From Treponema sp. (GTDB lineage Bacteria > Spirochaetota > Spirochaetia > Treponematales > Treponemataceae): a DNA stretch of 64,000 nt. Of the stretch, positions 26,440-35,298 are shown piece after piece. Location: assembly GCA_017484285.1 (NCBI GenBank), contig JAFUTH010000026.1, positions 1-64,000 of the forward strand, written 5' to 3'. Within the stretch, counting starts at the first letter, position 1. Every line of letters begins with the position of its first letter. The translations under genes were made by a program, and so were the position numbers. Under the pieces are notes generated by a model. That model saw only the letters and a list, made by a program, of their open reading frames with translations. It did not search any database and was not told where the DNA came from.

Positions 26440-27624
26440 ATGAAAATTGCAGTCGCAGGAACCGGGTATGTCGGTCTTTCAAACGCCATTCTTTTGGCAC
26501 AGCACAATGAAGTCTACGCAGTAGACATCGTTCAAGAAAAAGTTGATTTAATCAACAGCAAAAAATCCCCCATCGTTGACAAGGAAATCGAAGAATATCT
26601 TGCCACAAAAAAACTGAACCTCACGGCAACCACCGAGGCAGAAAAAGCCTACAAGAACGCGGATTTTATCATCATCTCCACGCCCACAAACTACGACCCA
26701 GAAAAAAACTATTTCGATACTTCAAGCGTTGAGGCGGTCGTTGAACTCGTCAAAAAATCAGGAAGCCACGCAACGGTCATCGTAAAATCAACCGTTCCCG
26801 TCGGCTACACCGAAAAACTCCGCGCCGAGTCGGGCTACCAAAATATGCTCTTCTCCCCCGAATTCTTGCGAGAAGGCCACGCGCTCTACGACAACCTCTA
26901 TCCGAGCCGAATCGTCGTGAGCTATCCGAAAGACGCGCCCGCGCTCAAATCAAAGGCAGAAGAATTCGCCGCGCTCTTAAAGGAAGGCGCAATCAAAACA
27001 GACATCGAAACGCTCTTCCCGAACTGCACCGAAGCCGAGGCAATCAAGCTCTTCGCGAACACCTATCTCGCGCTCCGCGTCGCCTTCTTCAACGAACTTG
27101 ACACCTATGCCGAAGTGCGCGGGCTTTCCACAAAATCAATCATTCAGGGAATCTGCCTTGACCCGCGAATCGGTGACTTCTACAACAATCCGAGTTTCGG
27201 CTACGGCGGTTACTGTCTTCCAAAGGACACAAAGCAGCTGCTCGCAAACTACCGCGATGTTCCGCAGAATCTCATTCAAGCAATCGTCGAGTCGAACACC
27301 ACGCGAAAGGATTTTATCGCCGACCAGATTATCTCAAAACACCCGAAAGCCGTTGGCGTGTACCGCCTCACGATGAAGGCGAACAGTGACAATTTCCGCC
27401 AGTCAAGCATTCAGGGCGTGATGAAGCGAATCAAGGCGAAGGGAATTCCCGTCATCGTCTACGAGCCGACCTACAAAGGAGAGGATTTTTTCAATTCAAA
27501 GGTCACGAAGGATTTGGCTGAATTCAAAAAGGAATGCGATGTGATTATCGCAAACCGCTACTCAGAAGACCTTTCCGATGTGAAAGAAAAAATCTTCACG
27601 CGCGACTTGTTCAGCCGGGACTAG
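26440..27624 (+). CDS. ugd: UDP-glucose 6-dehydrogenase
   Basis: A 394-residue NAD-dependent enzyme oxidising UDP-glucose to UDP-glucuronate. The Rossmann motif is [22 protein letters not shown] and FSPEFLREG are family signatures, and C259 in GGYCLPKDT is the catalytic cysteine. AGAGGA precedes the ATG. It is divergent from the epimerase that uses its product. Confidence 0.92.
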   Translation: MKIAVAGTGYVGLSNAILLAQHNEVYAVDIVQEKVDLINSKKSPIVDKEIEEYLATKKLNLTATTEAEKAYKNADFIIISTPTNYDPEKNYFDTSSVEAVVELVKKSGSHATVIVKSTVPVGYTEKLRAESGYQNMLFSPEFLREGHALYDNLYPSRIVVSYPKDAPALKSKAEEFAALLKEGAIKTDIETLFPNCTEAEAIKLFANTYLALRVAFFNELDTYAEVRGLSTKSIIQGICLDPRIGDFYNNPSFGYGGYCLPKDTKQLLANYRDVPQNLIQAIVESNTTRKDFIADQIISKHPKAVGVYRLTMKANSDNFRQSSIQGVMKRIKAKGIPVIVYEPTYKGEDFFNSKVTKDLAEFKKECDVIIANRYSEDLSDVKEKIFTRDLFSRD

Positions 27625-27633
27625 GAAAATTCT

Positions 27634-28650
27634 ATGAAATATGTGTATGTGCTCACTTCCACTCCGAAGGATTTGTATTACGAGCAGGCTCTTATGTCCG
27701 CGTATTCGCTCAGAAAGCATAATCCGTTGGCGCAGATTATCGTGCTCGTTGACAACAAGACGAACGCTTCTTTTACCGAAGAAAACAAGCGAATCGCCCT
27801 CAAAAAATACGCAAGCCAGATTATCAGCGTTGATTTTGCCGACGATGTGCCGAATGTTGACCGCTCGCGCCTTATCAAGACGGCGATTCCCAACTATGTA
27901 AACGGAAGTTTTCTCTACATCGACTGCGACACGATTATTTGCGACGATTTAAGCGACATCGAAAAGGAAGAAGCGACCACGGGCGGCGTTCTTGACGGTC
28001 ACTGCAACCTTGACGAGCATATTCACAAGAAATACTTCCTTGCCCGCGACAAAAAACTGGGCTTCTCAGGCACAAAAAAGCTCGGTGCGAATATTAACGG
28101 CGGCTTAGTTCTCGCAAAGGCCGAAACCGAGGAGCAAAAAGCCGAAACCACAGAACTTTTCAAGCAATGGAACGAAATCTGGAAGTATTCCGCCTACCAA
28201 AAGCACGACAAGCACGACCAGAGCGCGCTGAACGAGGCGAATTACCGCACGGGCTTAAAAATGAAATTTTTGGACGGGAAATGGAACTGTCAGCCGAGCC
28301 ACGGCGGGCTTGCCTTCCTCAAAGACGCGAAAATCATCCACTACTATTCAAGCGAATTCAGCGGGAAAAACTACATTCCGTACTACAAACTCGCCGACAA
28401 AGCTGTGCAAAACAGAATCAAGGAAGCGGGCGACATCCCCGGCGACATCAAGGCGATGATTGACGAGCCAAAATTCCAGTTCAACTCGGTGCATTTAATC
28501 AACGACGCGCGGATTGTGAGCATCATGCAGTCGCCGCTCACCTTCACGCTCGCCGACATCAAGGCGCATTGTCCGCCGCTCTTCAATTGTATGGAAGCGA
28601 TATGCGGTGGCATTCGGGGACTTGCGAAAAAACTCAAAGGGAAAAAATAA
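27634..28650 (+). CDS. Glycosyltransferase, GT8-like
   Basis: A 338-residue protein with a GT-A fold. YIDCDTI carries DxD at D97/D99, LGANINGGLVLAK and HDKHDQSALNEA resemble the acceptor/donor loops of GT8-like enzymes, and HYYSSEF follows. It starts nine bases after ugd with AGGA in front, so it is likely co-transcribed and may use UDP-glucuronate, UDP-galacturonate or UDP-glucose. Confidence 0.78.
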   Translation: MKYVYVLTSTPKDLYYEQALMSAYSLRKHNPLAQIIVLVDNKTNASFTEENKRIALKKYASQIISVDFADDVPNVDRSRLIKTAIPNYVNGSFLYIDCDTIICDDLSDIEKEEATTGGVLDGHCNLDEHIHKKYFLARDKKLGFSGTKKLGANINGGLVLAKAETEEQKAETTELFKQWNEIWKYSAYQKHDKHDQSALNEANYRTGLKMKFLDGKWNCQPSHGGLAFLKDAKIIHYYSSEFSGKNYIPYYKLADKAVQNRIKEAGDIPGDIKAMIDEPKFQFNSVHLINDARIVSIMQSPLTFTLADIKAHCPPLFNCMEAICGGIRGLAKKLKGKK

Positions 28651-28674
28651 GTTTTCTAATTAATCAGCACATGC

Positions 28675-28680
28675 TATAAT
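28675..28680 (+). promoter_or_regulatory. -10 box six bases before the second kinase gene
   Basis: TATAAT, six bases, then the ATG at 28687. No Shine-Dalgarno site is visible, and the -35 is weak. Confidence 0.55.
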
Positions 28681-28686
28681 ACCACT

Positions 28687-29838
28687 ATGGCAGAAATCAC
28701 CTACACGCTCATAAACAAGGAAACTCCTCTCTGCGACTTCATCATCGAAGGCGAAGGCGAGCTTGAACTGTGCAAAATCGTAAAGGAATACAAGCCGCTT
28801 CCCTTTTGGTGCACCCCCCTTTCCGCTTGGGTAGCCAACAGAAGTGCCGCAAAGCATCGAAGCCATGTGAACAAAATCCTTGAAATGTGCGGCGGAAAGA
28901 CAAAAAGCGGATTTATCGCGCTCACCCACTGTCTTTCGCTCACCGACACACTCTGGGTCAAAAGCAACCGCGAAAGCGTAACTTGGAGCGATGTAAATCT
29001 CTACGAAAATAATTTTGACGAAGTGATTTCTAAACTCAGTTTCGATGGAAATGGGCTGTTCGGAATTCAAATGTCAACGACCTCTCCAGAACTCACGACA
29101 GACGGAGCTTATGACAAATGCTGGCTCAACGAAAAGGACGGCATTCACCTGATCAAAACAGGAAGCGAGGGAGCAAGGAACACGGGGCTTGAACCGTACG
29201 GAGAAGTGCTTGCAAGCCAAGTTTTTGAAAAGATTTGCGATTCGGTCACATACACGCTCAGAAGATTTGACGGAAAAGTCGTTTCTGATTGCAAACTTTT
29301 TACGAATCAAGAATTCGGATACAAACCAATCAGCATGTTCTTAAAGCAAGGTGTAAAATACGGACTCCCCGAAACGATGGAAATCTACCGTGACTTCAAT
29401 TGCGAGGATGCCTTCCGCAGAATGATTGTCGCCGACTGCATCACGCTCAATTCTGACCGCCATTTCGGGAATTTCGGATTTTTGGTGAACAACGAGACAT
29501 TCGAGCGAACTATTTTAAATCCTTGCTTCGACTTCAACATGGCGTTCGTGCCCTTTGCCGAAGAAGGCTTTGACTTTGGAAAGTCCGCAGATGGAAGCGT
29601 GCTCGACTTCGACAAGTATCTCTCGGACAGGCCGCCCGTCATCGGAAGCGATTATGTTGCCCCTGCCCGTGCGATTCTCACCCCCGAAATCAAAAAATGC
29701 GTGGAAGAAATCAGGGAAACACCGCTTACCGTGCCGTGCGATGAGAAATTCAGCGAAAAGAGGCTCGCACAGATGAACATGATAAAAAATGTGCAGTGCG
29801 AGCGGATTCTGGGATTTGACGCAAAGTGGGAGTTTTAA
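28687..29838 (+). CDS. HipA/CtkA-like protein kinase, second copy
   Basis: A 383-residue paralogue of the kinase at 21924. Conserved order: SLTDTLW, TWSDVNLYENNFDE, ELTTDGAYDKCW, K157 in HLIKTGSEG, D257 and N262 in NSDRHFGNFG, and D282 in PCFDFNMAF. All expected catalytic residues of the HipA fold are present. It is alone in its own transcription unit, again without a HipB-like partner, and has higher GC than the first copy. Substrate unknown; an H. pylori CtkA-like kinase is the closest family I can name. Confidence 0.78.
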   Translation: MAEITYTLINKETPLCDFIIEGEGELELCKIVKEYKPLPFWCTPLSAWVANRSAAKHRSHVNKILEMCGGKTKSGFIALTHCLSLTDTLWVKSNRESVTWSDVNLYENNFDEVISKLSFDGNGLFGIQMSTTSPELTTDGAYDKCWLNEKDGIHLIKTGSEGARNTGLEPYGEVLASQVFEKICDSVTYTLRRFDGKVVSDCKLFTNQEFGYKPISMFLKQGVKYGLPETMEIYRDFNCEDAFRRMIVADCITLNSDRHFGNFGFLVNNETFERTILNPCFDFNMAFVPFAEEGFDFGKSADGSVLDFDKYLSDRPPVIGSDYVAPARAILTPEIKKCVEEIRETPLTVPCDEKFSEKRLAQMNMIKNVQCERILGFDAKWEF

Positions 29839-29876
29839 GAGTCGATTACTTTTTGAAACTGGCTTACAAAATTGAC

Positions 29877-30116
29877 TTAGTTTTTGTTTTCCTGCAAAAA
29901 CTTAACTACATTCTTTGTATATTCCTGTTTTGCAGAAACAATGAAATGCCCGTTGCAATCGTGGAAGTTGGAATTGCTTGAGATGGCAGGAAAATAGTCT
30001 TCATTATATGTATCTATATATTTTATCCCGAATTCTGTCATAAGTAATTCATAAGCATTTTTTAATTTTTCAAAATCTTTTAGATTTTTCTGAACTGCAA
30101 TATATGATGCTATCAA
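29877..30116 (-). pseudogene. C-terminal fragment of an SGNH/DltD-like protein
   Basis: About 79 codons on the - strand end with FHDCNGHFIVSAKQEYTKNV and a stop. An Asp/His pair shortly before a C-terminal helix is typical of SGNH-type acyl transferases or esterases. No good start: the frame opens with TTG inside a junction with the YidC-like fragment on the + strand. The N-terminal catalytic part is missing. The identification is tentative. Confidence 0.4.
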
Positions 30117-31237
30117 CGTTCTATACAGAACATAACTACCATCCCATTATGGCACTTCGCTCATCGCTCGGACTTATAATTCAAATTCCTTTTTTTATGG
30201 CGGCATATTCATATCTTTCAAATTTGACAAGTCTCAAAGGAAATGACTTTTTCTTTATAAAAGATTTGGGAACGCCTGACAATACATTTCAGATTGGTAT
30301 ATTCACAATAAATGTTTTACCAATAGCAATGACGCTCATACAGGGCTTATAGGACTGTCTGCGAAAAATACTTTGTCCATCACCCGGCAATTCTTAAAAA
30401 TGGAGAAACCTGATTATTCGAAAGTTCCAGAACCTGTTTTTCACCTTTCCAAGACAGGCAAAAATGTTCTTGTATTCATGCAAGACCGGGGATTTTCACC
30501 ATATACACAAGCCGTATTTACTGAAGAACCAAGTCTTGCAGAACATTTTGACGGATTTGTATTTTACAAGAACACTATTTCAATGGGACAATTCACAATG
30601 CTCGGAACTCCCGGAATTTTTGGTGGTTATAGCTACACACCATACGAAATAAACAAAGACACAAGCAAAACACTCCGGCAAAAGCATAATGAATCTCTAC
30701 TTTCGCTACCACTTTTATTTTCAGAAAACGGATACACAGCAACAGTCGCAGATATGCCGTATGAAAACTATTTGAAGCAGCCCATGAACCGATGTTTTTA
30801 CAAGCTCCAGACTATGTTCCAGTCAATGAAGTCACAAATTATGGAACAAGTCTTTTGTCACATGATAAACAATATCATGTTCAAGCTGGAATATTCCGAT
30901 GCTACGCACGTTTTTTTGATTATCTTAAGGAGAACGGAGTATATGACAACACGAGGAGCATCATCGTATCAGATCACGGGGCTGATATTGAGACTGGAGA
31001 CTTTGACAACACGACTGGCATTCCGCCATTTAAAAAAGAATCTATTCTTGCTCTTATGCTTTTTAAAGATTTCAACTCTCACGGCACTGACGGAATCCAT
31101 CTCAGAGAGGATATGACATTCATGACGAATGCAGATACGGGAATGCTTGCTACAAAAAATTTAATTCCGAATGCAAATGGTATACAGTCCATGACTGTAT
31201 TTTTGAAAATGAAAATTGGTCTCAAATAAAAAGATAA
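30092..31237 (+). pseudogene. Decayed copy of the YidC-phosphatase-superfamily fusion gene
   Basis: Three pieces in the order of the intact gene at 31297. 30092-30352 matches its YidC-like part (STFYTEHNYHPIMALRSS, then IGIFTINVLPIAMT). 30373 to about 30800 matches the start of the sulfatase-like domain (PVFHLSKTGKNVLVF, then FGGYSYTP). 30792-31229 matches the end (LKENGVYDNTRSIIVSDHG and DMTFMTNAD). The middle membrane part and about 100 residues of the catalytic domain are deleted, and at least two frameshifts occur. The last, after about 31185, moves the tail (IFENENWSQI) into another frame ending at 31237. Confidence 0.8.
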
Positions 31238-31296
31238 TTGTAAAATAAAGTTTTTTACGTTACACTTACAATACAAAGTGACTTTGGAGCTTTTAT

Positions 31297-34020
31297 ATGG
31301 GAAATATTTTTTTCACGCTTGTCATTTACCCGCTTACACAAATAATTGAACTCGTATTTCGTTTTTGTGATAAACTATTTGATAATACAGGAATCGCCAT
31401 TCTTGGTGTAAGTTTTGCTGTAAGTATGCTTACTCTTCCCCTTTATATTGTTTCTGAACATTGGCAGCAAGTTGAACGTGATACCCAAATAAAAATGAAG
31501 CCTTCCGTTGACCGAATCAAAGCTGTTTTTAAGGGAAATGAGCAGTATATGATTCTTTCTACATTTTATGCAGAAAAACACTATCATCCAATCATGTCGC
31601 TCAGGTCAGCTTTTGGGCTTCTCATCCAAATACCGTTTTTTACAGCTGCGTACACATGTCTTTCAAATCTCACAGCTTTGCAAGGCGAGCATTTTCTGTT
31701 CATAAGAGACATGGGGGGACCAGACGCTTTATTCACTATTGGAAGTTTTAATATAAATGTCCTTCCGATAGCGATGACAGCAATAAACTGTATTGCCGGA
31801 GCAATATATACGAAAGGGCTTGCCCTGCGTGACAAACTGCAAGTCTACGGGCTCGCACTGCTTTTCGTCGTCATACTTTATAATTCACCCGCTGGGCTTG
31901 TTCTTTACTGGACAATGAACAATGTTTTTTCACTTGTTAAAAATATATTCTATAAGCTCCGGCATCCTGTTAAAACATTATATTACATACTGTGCTCGGC
32001 AGTCACAGTGCTGATTTTGTGGCTTTTCATCGGAAATATCCTTTCCGCAAAAAGAGCATTACTTGTGAGCGCAGTGTTTGCGCTCGTTTATTTTGCTCCG
32101 CTTTATGTCGCTTTTTTTAATTTTTTAATCAAACATGTCCTTTCAGAATTAGTCGCTGATAAAAATAAACGTTTCGCTTTGTTTTCTATCAGCACAGTCG
32201 GTCTTACGATTTTACTGGGGCTTCTAATACCAACTCTCTTAATTTCCTCTTCTCCAATGGAGTTTTCTGGCATTGATTCATATTCAAGCCCGATGTTTTT
32301 CGTCTGGAATACATTTTTGCAAGCTCTTGGTTTTTGTATTGTATGGCCTTTTTTAATTTACTTTCTATACAAAGAACGAATTCAGGCGTTGCTTGCTTTT
32401 GTTTTTTCAGGGCTTCTATTCTTCAGTTTGTGCAATACATTTATTTTTCAGGGCGATTACGGTACACTTTCAAAACTTCTCGTTTTTAATACAGTTCCAA
32501 GTGTCGATTCATCTTTGTCCGCAATTATAGTTAATCTTATTGTACTGTCCGTTTTTGCCATTGTGCTTCTCCTGATTTTCAGAATAAAAAAGGCTAAGAT
32601 AATTTCTACAGTTACTGCTTTTATTGTCATTGCCCTTGTCGGCGTCTCGGTCACAAATATCGTAACTATAAAAAGAGGATATGCAGAATATCTTGAAGTA
32701 ACAAAAAACAATGAATCCGCAAAGACAATCAAACCAATTTTTCATTTCTCAAAAAACGCAAAAAATGTACTCTTCATTTATCTTGACCGTGCAGAAAATC
32801 GTTTTGTCGAACCGATTTTTGCCGAGTCACCAGAATTATATGCACAATATGACGGTTTTACACTTTTCAAGAATACGGTTTCATTCAATGGTCATACGTT
32901 GCTAGGCGCGCCTGTTTGTTACGGCGGATATGAATATACACCCGAACAATTTAACATAAAAAGCAATCAGTTACTCTCGGACAAACAAAATGAAGCCCTT
33001 TTACTCTTGCCGCGAATTTTCTCAGAACAAGCAGGTTTTTCTGCAACAGTGACAGATCCATCATGGGCAAATTACAGTTGGGTACCTGATTTCAGCATAT
33101 ATGAGCCATATCCACAGATAAATGCATATGCAACTGAAAAGACCTATCTTGATCAATGGTATCGGGAACACAAAGAAACAGCAAATTTCACAATTACAAG
33201 TGAGAAGCTAAAAAGAAATATATTATGGTTTGGCTTTTTCAGGACATCCCCCCTCTTTTTGCGTCCGGCATTTTATAATGACGGAAAATATTGGTCTGCT
33301 GATACAAATACTGATGATATCAATGATTTTCTTGTATCATATTCCGTTATGGAATATCTTCCTCTACTTTCTGATTTTTCTGAGAACGAAAAAGGTAGCT
33401 ATATAAATATTGTAAGCAATCAAACGCATGAGAATATAATTTTGCAATATCCAGACTATATTCCAGTCTCAAAGGTAACAAATAAAGGAAATGGAAAATA
33501 TGCAAACGATGGGGGATATCATAGCAATGCAGCTGCTTTAAAGAGAATTGGAGAATGGTTTGCTATCCTAAAAGAAAATGGTGTCTATGACAACACTAGA
33601 ATTATTTTGGTGGCAGATCACGGACGTACAAATAAAGAAGACGATTATAAATGGGACGATAAATTTAAAAAAATCGGACCTGGACATTACCATCCTCTCT
33701 TATTGTACAAAGATTTTGGAAGTTCAGGAAAATTATCGATAAATACCGATTTCATGACAAATGCAGATGTCCCAACACTTTTATTGAACGGTATTGCTGA
33801 TAATGCGATAAATCCATTTACAGGAAATGCGATAAATAAAGAAGAAAGCTCTAAAGAAAAAGAAAAAGGAGCTTTAGTCTGTACAAGTAATATTTTCATG
33901 CCGTATCACACAAAAAGTAAATATATATTTACAACAGATGATAATGATTGGTGGCGTGTAAAAGACAATATTTTTGATTCTTCTAACTGGACGCAAGAAA
34001 CACATTCATATATAAAATAA
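31297..34020 (+). CDS. YidC/Oxa1-like domain fused to sulfatase/LTA-synthase-like domain
   Basis: A 907-residue inner-membrane protein. Residues 1 to about 225 are a YidC-like insertase core: a cytoplasmic loop after helix 2 (QIKMKPSVDRIKAVF), then LRSAFGLLIQIPFF and NSPAGLVLYWTMNN. Residues about 230-460 add several helices. From about residue 480 comes an alkaline-phosphatase-superfamily domain facing outwards: D497 in NVLFIYLDRAENR, T534 in FNGHTLLGAP as candidate nucleophile, D774/H775 in VADHG, and H797/H799 in GPGHYHP. The helix arrangement could present the catalytic domain to substrate. GGAG precedes the ATG. It heads the phosphonate/glycan operon and has a decayed copy just upstream. 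A transferase of a phospho- or phosphono-group to glycan or lipid is inferred. Confidence 0.85.
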   Translation: MGNIFFTLVIYPLTQIIELVFRFCDKLFDNTGIAILGVSFAVSMLTLPLYIVSEHWQQVERDTQIKMKPSVDRIKAVFKGNEQYMILSTFYAEKHYHPIMSLRSAFGLLIQIPFFTAAYTCLSNLTALQGEHFLFIRDMGGPDALFTIGSFNINVLPIAMTAINCIAGAIYTKGLALRDKLQVYGLALLFVVILYNSPAGLVLYWTMNNVFSLVKNIFYKLRHPVKTLYYILCSAVTVLILWLFIGNILSAKRALLVSAVFALVYFAPLYVAFFNFLIKHVLSELVADKNKRFALFSISTVGLTILLGLLIPTLLISSSPMEFSGIDSYSSPMFFVWNTFLQALGFCIVWPFLIYFLYKERIQALLAFVFSGLLFFSLCNTFIFQGDYGTLSKLLVFNTVPSVDSSLSAIIVNLIVLSVFAIVLLLIFRIKKAKIISTVTAFIVIALVGVSVTNIVTIKRGYAEYLEVTKNNESAKTIKPIFHFSKNAKNVLFIYLDRAENRFVEPIFAESPELYAQYDGFTLFKNTVSFNGHTLLGAPVCYGGYEYTPEQFNIKSNQLLSDKQNEALLLLPRIFSEQAGFSATVTDPSWANYSWVPDFSIYEPYPQINAYATEKTYLDQWYREHKETANFTITSEKLKRNILWFGFFRTSPLFLRPAFYNDGKYWSADTNTDDINDFLVSYSVMEYLPLLSDFSENEKGSYINIVSNQTHENIILQYPDYIPVSKVTNKGNGKYANDGGYHSNAAALKRIGEWFAILKENGVYDNTRIILVADHGRTNKEDDYKWDDKFKKIGPGHYHPLLLYKDFGSSGKLSINTDFMTNADVPTLLLNGIADNAINPFTGNAINKEESSKEKEKGALVCTSNIFMPYHTKSKYIFTTDDNDWWRVKDNIFDSSNWTQETHSYIK

Positions 34021-34029
34021 GGAGTTACA

Positions 34030-35298
34030 ATGACACTATTTTTTCTGTACATCGACCCGGGCACGGGTTCAATGCTCTTTTCGATTCTCATTGGCGCGGC
34101 GGCAACGCTCTTTTTCTTGGGAAAGGCGGCGCTTTTAAAGCTCAAAGTTTTCTTTTCGGGCAAAAAAGACGGTGGCGCACAACTTGATTCTTCATACAAG
34201 CCCTATGTCATTTACAACGAAGGAAACCAATATTGGAACACTTTCAAGCCAGTCTGCGATTCCTTTGAGGAGCGAAAAATTCCGCTCACCTACTACACTT
34301 CCTCTAAGACCGATCCTGTTTTTGAGCAGAACTATGAATTCGTAAAGGCGGAATTCATCGGCGAAGGAAACGCGGCGTTCGCAAAGCTCAATATGCTCTC
34401 AGCGGGCTTCGTTCTCATGACGACTCCTGGCTTGCAAGTCTATCAGTTAAAGAGGAGCAAACGAGTAAAGCATTACAGTCATGTCGTTCACATGCCGAAC
34501 GATGCCACCACTTACCGTCTCTTTGGGCTCGATTTTTTTGACTCGGTTTTGCTCACAGGCGACCACCAGAAGGCGGATTTGCGTTTCCTTGAAAATCAGC
34601 GCGGCATTCCGCAAAAGGACTTGGTTACGGTCGGTTGTCCGTATCTCGATGTCTACAAAGAAAATATCGCGTCTATCCCTGCCGAAGAAAATCATCCGTT
34701 CACGGTGCTTGTCTCTCCGAGCTGGGGCGAAGTCGGCATCCTCAAAAAGTACGGCGAAAAACTGCTCGATCCGCTTTCAAAAACAGGCTGGCGAATCATC
34801 GTGCGCCCGCATCCGCAGTCAAAAAAGAGCGAGGCGGATATGCTCGACCGTCTCACCGCCCGCTACAAGGACAATCCGAACATTGTCTGGGATTACGAGC
34901 GGCAGAACATTTTTTCGCTCAAAAAAGCGGACATCATGATTTCAGACTTTTCGGGCATCATTTTTGACTACACCTTCTTGTGCGACAAGCCTGTCATGTA
35001 TGTAAAAGCTGACATGGATTTGCGCCCCTACGATGCCTACGATTTGGGCGATAAGGAATTGTGGCAGTACGCAGTGCTCAAAAAATTCGGCACGGAACTC
35101 AAAGAAGAGCAATTCCAGAACATAAAAGAAGTGATTCAATCAATGAGCGATTCAAAAGAGCTTGAAGCAGCCCGCCATGCGGCAAAAGCGGAAGCATGGA
35201 TGCATGAGGGCGAGGCAGGAAAGCGAATCGCGGACTACATGATTGAAACCGTCGCAAAACAAAATGAAAACACGAACACAGAGGAGAAATCTGCATGA
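34030..35298 (+). CDS. CDP-glycerol glycerophosphotransferase (TagF)-like enzyme
   Basis: A 422-residue protein with one N-terminal membrane helix (about 3-35) and a GT-B-like catalytic domain of the polyol-phosphate polymerase family: VVHMPNDATTYRLFGLDFFD, VSPSWGEVGIL, RPHPQSKK and SDFSGIIFDYTFLCDKPV. Such enzymes transfer glycerol- or ribitol-phosphate from CDP donors. Here the neighbours make CMP-AEP, another cytidylate-activated phospho-compound, so the donor is open. It starts nine bases after the fusion gene with AAGGAG; the next gene overlaps by four bases. Confidence 0.85.
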   Translation: MTLFFLYIDPGTGSMLFSILIGAAATLFFLGKAALLKLKVFFSGKKDGGAQLDSSYKPYVIYNEGNQYWNTFKPVCDSFEERKIPLTYYTSSKTDPVFEQNYEFVKAEFIGEGNAAFAKLNMLSAGFVLMTTPGLQVYQLKRSKRVKHYSHVVHMPNDATTYRLFGLDFFDSVLLTGDHQKADLRFLENQRGIPQKDLVTVGCPYLDVYKENIASIPAEENHPFTVLVSPSWGEVGILKKYGEKLLDPLSKTGWRIIVRPHPQSKKSEADMLDRLTARYKDNPNIVWDYERQNIFSLKKADIMISDFSGIIFDYTFLCDKPVMYVKADMDLRPYDAYDLGDKELWQYAVLKKFGTELKEEQFQNIKEVIQSMSDSKELEAARHAAKAEAWMHEGEAGKRIADYMIETVAKQNENTNTEEKSA

